From positions 124,001 to 188,000 of the forward strand of contig NZ_JARFVA010000007.1 in the NCBI RefSeq assembly GCF_029194005.1: DNA of 64,000 nucleotides. Direction: 5' to 3'. The notes under the pieces were generated by a model, which worked only from the letters and a program-made list of their open reading frames with translations, searched no databases and was not told the origin of the DNA. Source of the stretch: Flagellimonas okinawensis. Its GTDB lineage: Bacteria > Bacteroidota > Bacteroidia > Flavobacteriales > Flavobacteriaceae. Position numbers and translations under genes: made by a program. Shown here one piece after another: positions 26,801 to 35,040 of this stretch; within the stretch, counting starts at the first letter, position 1; each line of letters begins with the position of its first letter.

Positions 26801-27665
26801 AAACCTCAAATTCGTTCTTCTTAATAGCTTCATCTATGATCTCGGTTTCCAGTTTTCTAACGTAATTCAATCGTCTTCTGTTCAGGATCAATTGCCTAAT
26901 ATCCGGTTCCACGTAATCAAAAGGTGCTGTTTCATTGACTTCCAACACATTGGTCACCAAGCCCAAATATACCTCTAAGGAATCTTGTAACTCAAAAAAT
27001 TGTGATTTTTTTAAGTGGTCCTGTTCATTTGCCCTTGTTAGGGGCGGTATTTCTTCTATCACCCTTGCGGCACTGACCCAAATGGAATCGTTGAAATGTA
27101 TTTTTTTGAATTGCACCGCTATGGAATCCAAGTATCTTTTATCAGCATCGTCCCAGTTCCTTATCTTATCCTCAACGCCCGCCCTATCCAAGAACTGTTC
27201 GGACATACCCACAAACCTGAGCTGCACCAACTTTTCACGGAGTTTGAAATTTTCCTTCTCCCTTTCATAAAATTCCTCGAGCTGGCCCTTGGTCACTGAA
27301 GTGTCCTGGGATTGATTGACCAAAGCCTCGATATACGCCCTGGTGTATAAATCCGCTTTGTAATCGGAAACCAAACGATCGAACTCGGCCAATTTTTCTT
27401 CTGGAAGATTGATTTTTGATTTGGACAGCAATAATTGTTTGGACGCCCAATTATTGATATAATTTGTCACAAAAACCGCACTGTCCTTAGCTGTCATATC
27501 ATCTTGGATCAATGCAGCTATGTCCTCTTTATAAAGATAGGCATCACCCACTCTGGCCACAGGTTCCTTCTCTTCTGCCTTATTGAACATCCCCTCACAA
27601 GAAGTACCAAGGGTCAATGCCATAGTGCATAAGATAAAAAACGTATTTTTTTGGAGCTTAAGCAT
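26784..27665 (-). CDS. Lipoprotein with SurA/PpiC-like helical N-terminal region
   Basis: About 293 aa using the ATG at 27665, which is followed by a lipoprotein signal with lipobox LGTSC (C at about residue 21). A longer frame starts upstream at 27716 but would bury the signal. The mature protein is helical, rich in Lys and Glu, with the layout of SurA-family chaperones lacking an obvious parvulin domain. It is the first gene of a three-gene run (this, SurA-type, moxR). An exact TAnnTTTG element lies 4 bp before this start (27670-27677, minus), which would make the mRNA nearly leaderless. Confidence 0.75.
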   Translation of the reverse strand: MLKLQKNTFFILCTMALTLGTSCEGMFNKAEEKEPVARVGDAYLYKEDIAALIQDDMTAKDSAVFVTNYINNWASKQLLLSKSKINLPEEKLAEFDRLVSDYKADLYTRAYIEALVNQSQDTSVTKGQLEEFYEREKENFKLREKLVQLRFVGMSEQFLDRAGVEDKIRNWDDADKRYLDSIAVQFKKIHFNDSIWVSAARVIEEIPPLTRANEQDHLKKSQFFELQDSLEVYLGLVTNVLEVNETAPFDYVEPDIRQLILNRRRLNYVRKLETEIIDEAIKKNEFEVYEKED

Positions 27666-27783
27666 TTCGCAAAAATAACAATTACAAAATGCCCTACAAG
27701 TAGGTTCTAATTTCATTAACAGAATTTTTTAGTCGGAGATAGATGTTTAGAAATTGCTACATTAGTACCAAACCAAACTAAAA

Positions 27784-28236
27784 ATGAAGTACACTACCGA
27801 AATTGTTGTCGATGTTCCAAGGCATGAATTCATTCAAAAAATGGACGACCCCGAAAACATGAAACATTGGCAAAAAGGTCTTATCGGTTTTGAACAGCTG
27901 AGCAAAAATCCAGGACAAGAAGGTTCCAGAATGAGTCTAAGCTACGAAATGGGCAAAAGAAAAATGGATATGGTGGAGACCATTATCAAAAGAAACCTAC
28001 CGGAAGAGCTCCACATGACCTATGATACCAAAGGTGTGCACAACATTCAAAAAAACTATTTCAAGGAGGAGGGCGACAAGACACGCTGGGTTTCTGAATC
28101 CGAGTTTCAATTCTCGGGCCTTGGAATGAAACTTATGGGCCTGTTAATGCCCGGAGCCTTTAAAAAACAATCGTTAAAATACATGGAAGACTTTAAGGCA
28201 TTTGCCGAAAAAGGTGAATCCGTACTCAACTCATAA
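27784..28236 (+). CDS. SRPBCC (START/Bet v 1-like) family protein
   Basis: 150 aa, no signal peptide. The opening strand MKYTTEIVVDVPRHEF, then MDDPENMKHW, is the standard beginning of the SRPBCC fold, a hydrophobic-pocket domain that binds lipids or other apolar ligands. No more specific family signature is visible. The next small gene follows 4 bp after its stop. Confidence 0.8.
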   Translation: MKYTTEIVVDVPRHEFIQKMDDPENMKHWQKGLIGFEQLSKNPGQEGSRMSLSYEMGKRKMDMVETIIKRNLPEELHMTYDTKGVHNIQKNYFKEEGDKTRWVSESEFQFSGLGMKLMGLLMPGAFKKQSLKYMEDFKAFAEKGESVLNS

Positions 28237-28240
28237 CTTA

Positions 28241-28498
28241 ATGGAAAGACTTTTGGACAGAAAAATCAAGATCATTTGGGATTTTAGAGGACCTGGTGCC
28301 GCACGTACTGCGGAGCATTACCTAAAACACCTTAAAGAATTCGTTGACGTTGAGGAACTAAAGTACGACCTGGGGGGAGTAGAACACCACAGTCCAGTAC
28401 ACAGTATAGCCTATTTGGTGGTGGCGGAGTTCGAACTTCAGGAAGTTCGCAGTTTGCTCAAACCCCATCGTGGCCAAGTGTACGATAAAGAATTATAA
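28241..28498 (+). CDS. Small uncharacterised protein
   Basis: 85 aa using the ATG at 28241 (MERLLDRK); a frame beginning at 28202 would overlap the SRPBCC gene by 35 bp and is less likely. Soluble, alpha/beta in character, with the phrase DFRGPGAARTAEHYLKHL. It resembles small conserved Bacteroidota proteins of unknown function that I cannot name. Probably cotranscribed with the SRPBCC gene. Confidence 0.7.
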   Translation: MERLLDRKIKIIWDFRGPGAARTAEHYLKHLKEFVDVEELKYDLGGVEHHSPVHSIAYLVVAEFELQEVRSLLKPHRGQVYDKEL

Positions 28499-28502
28499 AA
28501 AC

Positions 28503-28554
28503 AAATGGGACATTGCCGCTAAGAACTATCTCCTTTTTGGCAACATCCCATTTT
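28503..28554 (+). terminator. Possible bidirectional terminator hairpin
   Basis: AAATGGGA (28503-28510) pairs with TCCCATTT (28546-28553), with an inner TTGCC/GGCAA extension, between two convergent genes. The loop is long and the T-run weak. Confidence 0.4.
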
Positions 28555-28585
28555 GCGGACTAGAATCCGTAAAAATCAAGAAACC

Positions 28586-30202
28586 TCATCCAACCATTTC
28601 TGGCTGTATGTTCCATTTATCGTTGGCCAAGAGTACTTGGTCAAAATCGATACCCTCGATGGGTTTTAAAGTTTTACTGGCTGCATCCCATTCTATTTTT
28701 CTACCCAGTTTCCAAGATAGACCGGCCATGTGAGCAGAAATAGCTTCCTCGAACCCTTCTTTGATACCACAACTTACTTTTCCACCGTTTTTGATAACAC
28801 TCAACCATTCCCGCATGTGCAAGAAGGTGGAATCTACCCGGACCCCATCAATATAGGTCCACATTAAACCTTTGTCGGCAAAATATTGCGATGTGGCCGA
28901 AGAAACTGCATCCGTTGCATTGGCAGCAGGATCATAATGGTAAATAGGTACATTGGGATTCATTTTTTCCGCTTCCAACATATCCGCATATCGGGTAGAA
29001 GCTCCATCTGGCCAAACGGTTAATCTATTTCCGAGTTCCATGGTGGCATCATGCCCCATGAGGATGGTCGGCCTACTGAACCCGTTCCCCAATGTGGCAC
29101 TGTAGCAAAAGGTCATACCATTTTCTTTGCCCTTAACTTGACTGCTTCCGGTACTGAAATCAGGAAACTCCATGTTCACTTGAATCACATCGGGCACATT
29201 TCGTCCATCGTTATGTGTGTAAATTCCACCTGAAGACATTACAGATGCTGGAATCCCCATATTTAATACGCAGTTCAAGCGATCATAATCATGCGACAAT
29301 AAATCCCCTGAAAGGCCGGAACCATAGGACCACCATTTACGCCATCTAAAAAAATGGTTCTTGTTGAATGGCACCTTTGGTGCAGAGCCCAAGAATTGGT
29401 CCCAATCAATGGTCTCCGGACTGGCTTTCTCATGGATATCATAGTTCCAAGCGCCGTTATCATCGTTCCTATTGGTATTGGTCTGGATCAATGAGACATG
29501 GCCCAGTGTTCCTTTGTCCACAATATCCCGGGCAGTACTGAAACTCAGTGTTTGCCTATGCTGGTGACCCACAGCGAATACTGCTTCGGATTTTTCGGCA
29601 GCGTCACGCAACGTATAGGTTTCCGCAACAGTGTGTGTCATGGGTTTTTCCACATACACGTGCACATTGTTGTTCAAGGCTTCAATGGACATAGGTGCAT
29701 GCCAGTGGTCGGGTGTGGCAATCACGACCGCATCCACTTCCCCACTTTGGATCATATCCTTGTAGGTAAGATATCTTTTGATCTTGTTGTCATCGGTGGA
29801 GAATGAATTGATGAACTTTTCGGCACGGACATCGAAAACGTCACAGATACCTACCAATTTCACATTGAGGCGTTCTTGTTTTTCAAAATCCTCCAACCTT
29901 TTATTGTTTGGATCCTCCTCTGCGGCCAAGCGCATCTCTTCCTTCCACTCATCGGTGGCAAAACCAAGAGCACGGGTCAACTGTTCTCCGCGGATACCAA
30001 AACCAATCACCCCGATCCTTACAGGGTCTCCTCCAATTCCGGGAACCGCAGGTGGCAAGGACGGTTTTATATTAAGTTGCTCCAAGATTTCGGAGCGTTT
30101 TTTCCGTGAGCCAACGGATGTCGCCGCACCGGCCCACCATACAGCTCCAAGTATAGGCAAGCCGCCCAATCCTATTAATAGGTCTCTTCTAGTCCATTTC
30201 AT
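28586..30202 (-). CDS. Gfo/Idh/MocA-family oxidoreductase, Tat-exported
   Basis: 538 aa. A twin-arginine signal leads (WTRRDLLIGLGGLPILG). The NAD(P)-binding Rossmann domain begins around residue 62 (IGVIGFGIRG), and the family motif EKPM is present (about residue 188). Exported Gfo/Idh/MocA proteins of this length are frequent in Bacteroidota and are thought to oxidise sugars or sugar derivatives with a tightly bound cofactor. The DoxX gene upstream overlaps its start by 4 bp, so the two form an operon. Substrate unknown. Confidence 0.9.
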   Translation of the reverse strand: MKWTRRDLLIGLGGLPILGAVWWAGAATSVGSRKKRSEILEQLNIKPSLPPAVPGIGGDPVRIGVIGFGIRGEQLTRALGFATDEWKEEMRLAAEEDPNNKRLEDFEKQERLNVKLVGICDVFDVRAEKFINSFSTDDNKIKRYLTYKDMIQSGEVDAVVIATPDHWHAPMSIEALNNNVHVYVEKPMTHTVAETYTLRDAAEKSEAVFAVGHQHRQTLSFSTARDIVDKGTLGHVSLIQTNTNRNDDNGAWNYDIHEKASPETIDWDQFLGSAPKVPFNKNHFFRWRKWWSYGSGLSGDLLSHDYDRLNCVLNMGIPASVMSSGGIYTHNDGRNVPDVIQVNMEFPDFSTGSSQVKGKENGMTFCYSATLGNGFSRPTILMGHDATMELGNRLTVWPDGASTRYADMLEAEKMNPNVPIYHYDPAANATDAVSSATSQYFADKGLMWTYIDGVRVDSTFLHMREWLSVIKNGGKVSCGIKEGFEEAISAHMAGLSWKLGRKIEWDAASKTLKPIEGIDFDQVLLANDKWNIQPEMVG

Positions 30203-30678
30203 TGTTCTTGAGTTTTAAGTTTGTTCTTTCTAAGATAGTCCAGGCCAAAATAAGATCCGGTAGGCATTTGATAGATAACGATACAGGCCACAAGCTCTAT
30301 CAAATTTTTATTGATGAGCCAATAGTTTCCTTCCACGTTCATTTGGGTAAGTCCCGGAAACGGCGGGTGTGCCAAAAAATAAAGGGCTAAAAGACCGACC
30401 CCCACAATGGCTCCGATTCGCTCGAAAATTCCAAGGGCAAAGGTCACACCGACTACCATTAGGGCAATAATGTTCAGGGTATCCACCCATCCGATTGTGG
30501 CATCACCGATCAACATGGTGAAAAACCACTCAAAAGGTCCTTGGGCAGTGGCCAGATATCCGAAAGAAGTCCATTCGGGATTGTACATCTTCACCACACC
30601 CTCAAATAAAAAATGCCACCCTATAAAAATTCGAAGCAGGGTAACACTTGCTTTTAATTTATTTTGATTTTGGTTCAT
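30199..30678 (-). CDS. DoxX-family membrane protein
   Basis: 159 aa with four hydrophobic segments (about residues 10-28, 60-80, 83-103 and 125-145). The opening VTLLRIFIGWHFLFEGVVKMYNP is typical of DoxX. It is coupled by a 4-bp overlap to the Tat-exported oxidoreductase, suggesting it serves it, perhaps in electron transfer to the quinone pool (inference). Confidence 0.85.
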   Translation of the reverse strand: MNQNQNKLKASVTLLRIFIGWHFLFEGVVKMYNPEWTSFGYLATAQGPFEWFFTMLIGDATIGWVDTLNIIALMVVGVTFALGIFERIGAIVGVGLLALYFLAHPPFPGLTQMNVEGNYWLINKNLIELVACIVIYQMPTGSYFGLDYLRKNKLKTQEQ

Positions 30679-31032
30679 AGTTGTTATGGTTAATTGAATT
30701 TGTTCCTTGTTCTTGTAGGTTGTTAAAGAAGAATTGGTGCTAGTTTTTTATTTGAAGTACTAAAATTACCTAAGGGCAACTCGAAATACCATGACCAATA
30801 TCAGTTTTTAAATATGCTGTTAAGTGGTGATGCCCTTTACTTTGCACCTCCATAAACTGACATTTTTTAGGTTTTCCATAATTAGGGATTGACCAATATG
30901 AATACCGAATTTTAAAAATATCGCTATGATCACAGCCTCATTTTTTGAAATTGGTTTTTATTACAAAATACTTTTCCCGACTGCATTTTTTTGATGAAGT
31001 TAACCGTACCAACCCATACTTGAAGAAGGCAC
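30679..31032. other. Regulatory intergenic region between doxX and the four-domain gene
   Basis: 354 bp without a credible gene. It holds the second FNR-like box (30791-30805), the shared GATGCCCTTTAC block (30829-30840), and an imperfect further copy of the box (TTGACCAATATGAA near 30889-30902). It must contain the promoters of both divergent units. Confidence 0.55.
30791..30844 (+). promoter_or_regulatory. FNR/CRP-like box with promoter-like downstream block, copy 2
   Basis: ATGACCAATATCAGT at 30791-30805 is identical to the box at 1156-1170, and GATGCCCTTTAC (30829-30840) runs into TTACTTTG (30837-30844), which matches TAnnTTTG at seven of eight positions. The box is about 43 bp upstream of that element, near where an activator would sit. 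Confidence 0.45.
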
Positions 31033-33615
31033 GTGAACCAGATTGAATCGGATATCAACTATCTTAAAGAGCAGTTTCCCCAAGGAACAATTTCCACATA
31101 CGAAAAAGGTCATGTGATTTGCAACATTCACACCAAGGTCAATACCTTCAGGTGGTTGCTCCAAGGTACATTTGACTATTTTACCACCACCAATGATCCT
31201 GAAGAGGAAGTATTGGTATGTCAAATTTCGGAGCCAATGAGCACTTTGGGCCTCAACGGCCTTAATGACCGAAAAAGGTACACCTACAAAATTGCAGTGG
31301 CATCCGAACAAGCAAGTTTTTTCGAGGTTCCCATAGAGCAAATGGTAGCGCATCTCCAACAAGACCGGACGAACCAAACGATAACCAAAATCAGCTGCTC
31401 ACTTTATCATCAGCTCAGACAGGCATTATTAAAACAGACCGACCTTTTGCAAGCTGCACGCTACAGACCATTGGAAAAAGATCGTGAATTTTTTATGGGT
31501 CCCGATACGGAAAGGTCCGAGGTGGTCTCACTGATGCGTCGCTCTCCTTTTTTGGATTATTTCGATGACCAACAACTGTCGCAAATCGCATCCATAGCCG
31601 AGCGGAGGGAATATGAACCAGACGAAGTATTGTACATTCAGGACAGGCTCACCAATGGACTTTTTATACTCATACATGGTGAAGTGGCCATCAAGCGTCT
31701 GGAAGGAAACATTGAGATACGCCAACGGTCCATCAATAACCCGGGCTTTATTTTTGGTTGGTCCTGTGCCATGGGAGAAAAGGATATCTGTTCCGCGGTG
31801 ACCACCCAAAAAAGCTCCATCTATTTTATCCATCAAAAGGATTTACTTCAATTGTTGGATAAATGCTCCGTTTTCGCCCATAATTTCTTTATGCGGCTGC
31901 TGTGGTTGATGGGCAACCAGATCAATGCTGCCTTTGTCCGGTATCTGGGGCTATTGGGAAAGCACAATCTTCAGGCCGTGTATCAATTGATCGAGAACAA
32001 CAAATCGCGATTGGCCCTCTCCTCCCCTTTGCATCAGGTGGGGCATTTGCTATCCAATACCAACACCAAACAATTGGGCTACGATGCCCTGTCCAAACTT
32101 ATCAGCAAAGGATCTCACTTGGAACGGCATATCGCTTCGTTGAGCTTGGAGCTTTTGCAGGAAGACATGCAGGAACTCAAGTTCATCAAAGGGCTTCAAC
32201 AGATCTATGAGACCGTTGCGGAGAAGAAGAATGAACCAGGTATCGATATCAGAAAATCATGTGCCAAGGCCACCAAAGATGCTTTTGAACATGTCCAGCA
32301 CCATATTGAAGGTTTGGAAAACCTTCCGGAGAAAAGTGGCTGTATCTTCATTTACAACCATCTTTTCAATCATGCTTTCTACACGCTCAACAACAAGTTC
32401 CAAATTACTTTGGATTCGCATTTTATAAGCGCAAAGATTTTGGACGACCACTACAACGACCCTGGAATTAGAACCGTGAGAATAGGTCGTGGTCAGGAAT
32501 ATGGCCATCAAAATTATTACAACAAACTGGGCTATATCAATGTATACACCAAGGAATCGGATACGGTGAACAAGCAAAGTAAAAAAGAGACCAGAAGCAT
32601 TTTTTACCGCACTGCCTCGGAACATCTGTACGGGGGACATAATTTGGTCATCAGTCCCGAGGGAACCTCATATTCAACTGAGGAGTCCCCTGGTCCTTTC
32701 AAGATGGGCGTCTTTAAGCTGGCGATGTCCATGGACCCCGAACCTTATATTGTCCCTATTGTACTGGCAAATTTTGACAAGCGAATTTCCGATGGCCTTT
32801 TTTACTGTAAGATCCATCAACCTTTTAAACTAAGCGAAAAATTATCGGAATCCGATGGTGGCCTATATGATTTTGTAAAGGGATATCAGCACACCTATTC
32901 AGGATATGTGGAAGAGGCAAGAAAACGTGCCGAAGAATTGTACATGAAGCCGGCTCCTACCGTAATGGAAGAGCCCCCGGAAATATGGCGCAACGAAATA
33001 AAACGACTTAAAAGACGTGTCCGTGGCCTGGACAACCATAACGACCTGATCATTTTTTACGGAAGTTCATCGGTACGCCTATGGGTAGGGATGAAGAAAG
33101 ACCTATATCCTTTCAATGTGCTCAATCTGGGATTTGGAGGTTCTACCTATGCCTGGTGCATTCATTATTTTGATGAAATCTTTAATGGGGCCCATCCCAG
33201 TAAAATTGTACTGTATGCGGGAGAGAATGACCTTGCACAGGGAAAATCGCCCCAAGAGGTCCTGAACGACTGCAATAAACTTGTTCAAATGATCCTTAAA
33301 AAATATCCCGAGGTGGAACTGGCATTTGTAAGCTTAAAACCTAGCTTGGAACGTGAAGAAATGATTCCGCTGATCATCGAAACCAATCTATTGCTGTCCA
33401 AGTATGTGATAGGGGAACTAAATTCGCAATACATCAATGTATTTGGACAAATGATCACTGCGGATAATCGTCCAAAACCAGAACTTTATATGTCCGATGG
33501 CCTACACCTCAACAAAAAGGGATATGCCATTTGGAGCGATGTCATCAAGACCGCTTTGTTATCAGTAGAGAATCCTATGGAAAAAGAATCATTGGATCTG
33601 ACTTCCGATGTCTAA
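31033..33615 (+). CDS. Four-domain protein: two cNMP-binding-like domains, acyltransferase, SGNH hydrolase
   Basis: 860 aa, no signal peptide or clear membrane helix. Residues about 20-115 and 170-290 resemble cyclic-nucleotide-binding domains of the CRP type; the second is clearer (YIQDRLTNGLFILIHGEVAI). Residues about 415-600 are a PlsC-like glycerolipid acyltransferase: N442-H443 and PEGTS (542-546) are present, but the H-x4-D aspartate is A448. Residues about 670-845 are an SGNH/GDSL hydrolase with GSS (S679), G700/G702, N732 in GEND, and D822/H825 in SDGLH. A GTG start is chosen because an in-frame stop (31021) lies just upstream; GAAGAAGG precedes it. It could be a cNMP- or signal-controlled lipid remodelling enzyme that both transfers and removes acyl groups. 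I know of no characterised protein with this order. Confidence 0.85.
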   Translation: MNQIESDINYLKEQFPQGTISTYEKGHVICNIHTKVNTFRWLLQGTFDYFTTTNDPEEEVLVCQISEPMSTLGLNGLNDRKRYTYKIAVASEQASFFEVPIEQMVAHLQQDRTNQTITKISCSLYHQLRQALLKQTDLLQAARYRPLEKDREFFMGPDTERSEVVSLMRRSPFLDYFDDQQLSQIASIAERREYEPDEVLYIQDRLTNGLFILIHGEVAIKRLEGNIEIRQRSINNPGFIFGWSCAMGEKDICSAVTTQKSSIYFIHQKDLLQLLDKCSVFAHNFFMRLLWLMGNQINAAFVRYLGLLGKHNLQAVYQLIENNKSRLALSSPLHQVGHLLSNTNTKQLGYDALSKLISKGSHLERHIASLSLELLQEDMQELKFIKGLQQIYETVAEKKNEPGIDIRKSCAKATKDAFEHVQHHIEGLENLPEKSGCIFIYNHLFNHAFYTLNNKFQITLDSHFISAKILDDHYNDPGIRTVRIGRGQEYGHQNYYNKLGYINVYTKESDTVNKQSKKETRSIFYRTASEHLYGGHNLVISPEGTSYSTEESPGPFKMGVFKLAMSMDPEPYIVPIVLANFDKRISDGLFYCKIHQPFKLSEKLSESDGGLYDFVKGYQHTYSGYVEEARKRAEELYMKPAPTVMEEPPEIWRNEIKRLKRRVRGLDNHNDLIIFYGSSSVRLWVGMKKDLYPFNVLNLGFGGSTYAWCIHYFDEIFNGAHPSKIVLYAGENDLAQGKSPQEVLNDCNKLVQMILKKYPEVELAFVSLKPSLEREEMIPLIIETNLLLSKYVIGELNSQYINVFGQMITADNRPKPELYMSDGLHLNKKGYAIWSDVIKTALLSVENPMEKESLDLTSDV

Positions 33616-34913
33616 GCGGGCTCACCGAACAAATCGTAATCGGACGCATCAGTGATCTTAATGTTCACAAAGTCTCCGATCTTTACATAATGTTTTGTGG
33701 CATCAATCAGTACTTCATTATCCACATCGGGTGAATCGAACTCGGTTCGACCAACAAAATGGTTTCCTTCCTTTCTATCTATAATACAACGGAACGTATG
33801 TCCGATCTTTTCTTGATTGAGTTCCCAAGAAATCTGAGATTGGATCTCCATAATGATGTTCGCTCGCTCTTGCTTCACTTCTTCGGGAACATCATCCTCT
33901 AAGTTGTAGGCATGGGTGTTCTCTTCGTGACTATAGGTAAAACAGCCCAATCGTTCAAAACGAATCTCTTTGACCCACTGTTTCAATGTCTCAAAATCTT
34001 CTTCCGTTTCTCCGGGGTATCCCACGATCAAAGTGGTTCTAATGGCCATTTCTGGCACAGCCTCCCTAAAGTCTTTCAATAACTTCGTGGTTTTGGCCTG
34101 TGTCGTCCCGCGTCGCATACTTTTAAGTATGGAATCGGATATATGCTGAAGTGGTATGTCGATATAATTACAGATCTTCGGCTCGTTGCGCATCACCTCC
34201 AAAACATCCATGGGGAATCCTGTTGGGAAGGCATAGTGCAAACGGATCCATTCAATACCATCAACCTTGGACAGGGCTCGCAACAATACAGCCAAGTTTC
34301 TTTTTTTGTACAGATCAAGACCATAATAGGTAAGATCCTGTGCAATCAAAATGAGCTCCTTGACTCCGTTGGCCGCCAATTTTTCAGCTTCGGCAACCAA
34401 ATCTTCAATCGGAGTGCTCTTATGCTTTCCTCGCATTAAGGGGATGGCACAGAAAGAACAAGGACGATCACATCCTTCTGCAATTTTAAGGTACGCATAG
34501 TTTTTTGGCGTGGTCGTTAAACGCTCACCGATCAGCTCGTGCTTATAATCGGCACCTAGGGCCTTCAACAAATTGGGAAGATCGCTGGTCCCGAAATATT
34601 CGTCCACATTGGGTATTTCCTTTTCCAAATCGGGCTTATAGCGTTCGCTCAAACAACCTGTCACAAACACCTTGTCCACATCGCCAGCTTCCTTTCGCTG
34701 TACATAGTCCAAAATGGTGTTGACGCTTTCTTCCTTTGCATTGGCAATAAACCCACAGGTGTTGATCACAACCACATTGCCTTCCTCTTCGTGAACCACC
34801 TCTTTGTTATTGGCACGCAGCTGTCCCATCAACACTTCCGAATCGTAGACGTTCTTGCTGCAACCCAAGGTCACCACATTAATTTTGTTCTTTTTAAGCG
34901 ATTTTGTGCGCAT
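33612..34913 (-). CDS. rimO: Ribosomal protein S12 methylthiotransferase
   Basis: 433 aa with the ATG at 34913 (MRTKSLKKN); a longer frame would add 12 residues with no family support. The N-terminal MTTase domain has TLGCSKN, the radical-SAM cluster motif is CDRPCSFC, and a C-terminal TRAM domain is present. It methylthiolates Asp88 (E. coli numbering) of ribosomal protein S12. Its stop overlaps that of the convergent four-domain gene by 3-4 bp. Confidence 0.95.
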   Translation of the reverse strand: MRTKSLKKNKINVVTLGCSKNVYDSEVLMGQLRANNKEVVHEEEGNVVVINTCGFIANAKEESVNTILDYVQRKEAGDVDKVFVTGCLSERYKPDLEKEIPNVDEYFGTSDLPNLLKALGADYKHELIGERLTTTPKNYAYLKIAEGCDRPCSFCAIPLMRGKHKSTPIEDLVAEAEKLAANGVKELILIAQDLTYYGLDLYKKRNLAVLLRALSKVDGIEWIRLHYAFPTGFPMDVLEVMRNEPKICNYIDIPLQHISDSILKSMRRGTTQAKTTKLLKDFREAVPEMAIRTTLIVGYPGETEEDFETLKQWVKEIRFERLGCFTYSHEENTHAYNLEDDVPEEVKQERANIIMEIQSQISWELNQEKIGHTFRCIIDRKEGNHFVGRTEFDSPDVDNEVLIDATKHYVKIGDFVNIKITDASDYDLFGEPA

Positions 34914-34932
34914 AGTTCCTTTAAATGGAGTG

Positions 34933-34940
34933 CAAAAATA
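34933..34940 (-). promoter_or_regulatory. -7 promoter element of rimO
   Basis: On the minus strand this reads TATTTTTG, an exact TAnnTTTG match, 19 bp before the chosen start. No good -33 element is seen. Confidence 0.5.
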
Positions 34941-35040
34941 CAATAACACAGGGCATTACATCGAATTGCTTGCATATTTTTAGTGTTTCAGCGTTAAACT
35001 ATTGACCCTCATTGTAGTCAAAGGTCTAAACTCCAATAGC

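Noticed and set aside
33612-33615. Overlap of stop codons of the four-domain gene and rimO as a sign of frameshift
   Set aside because: Both proteins are full length with normal ends, so this is just tight convergent packing, seen several times in the window.
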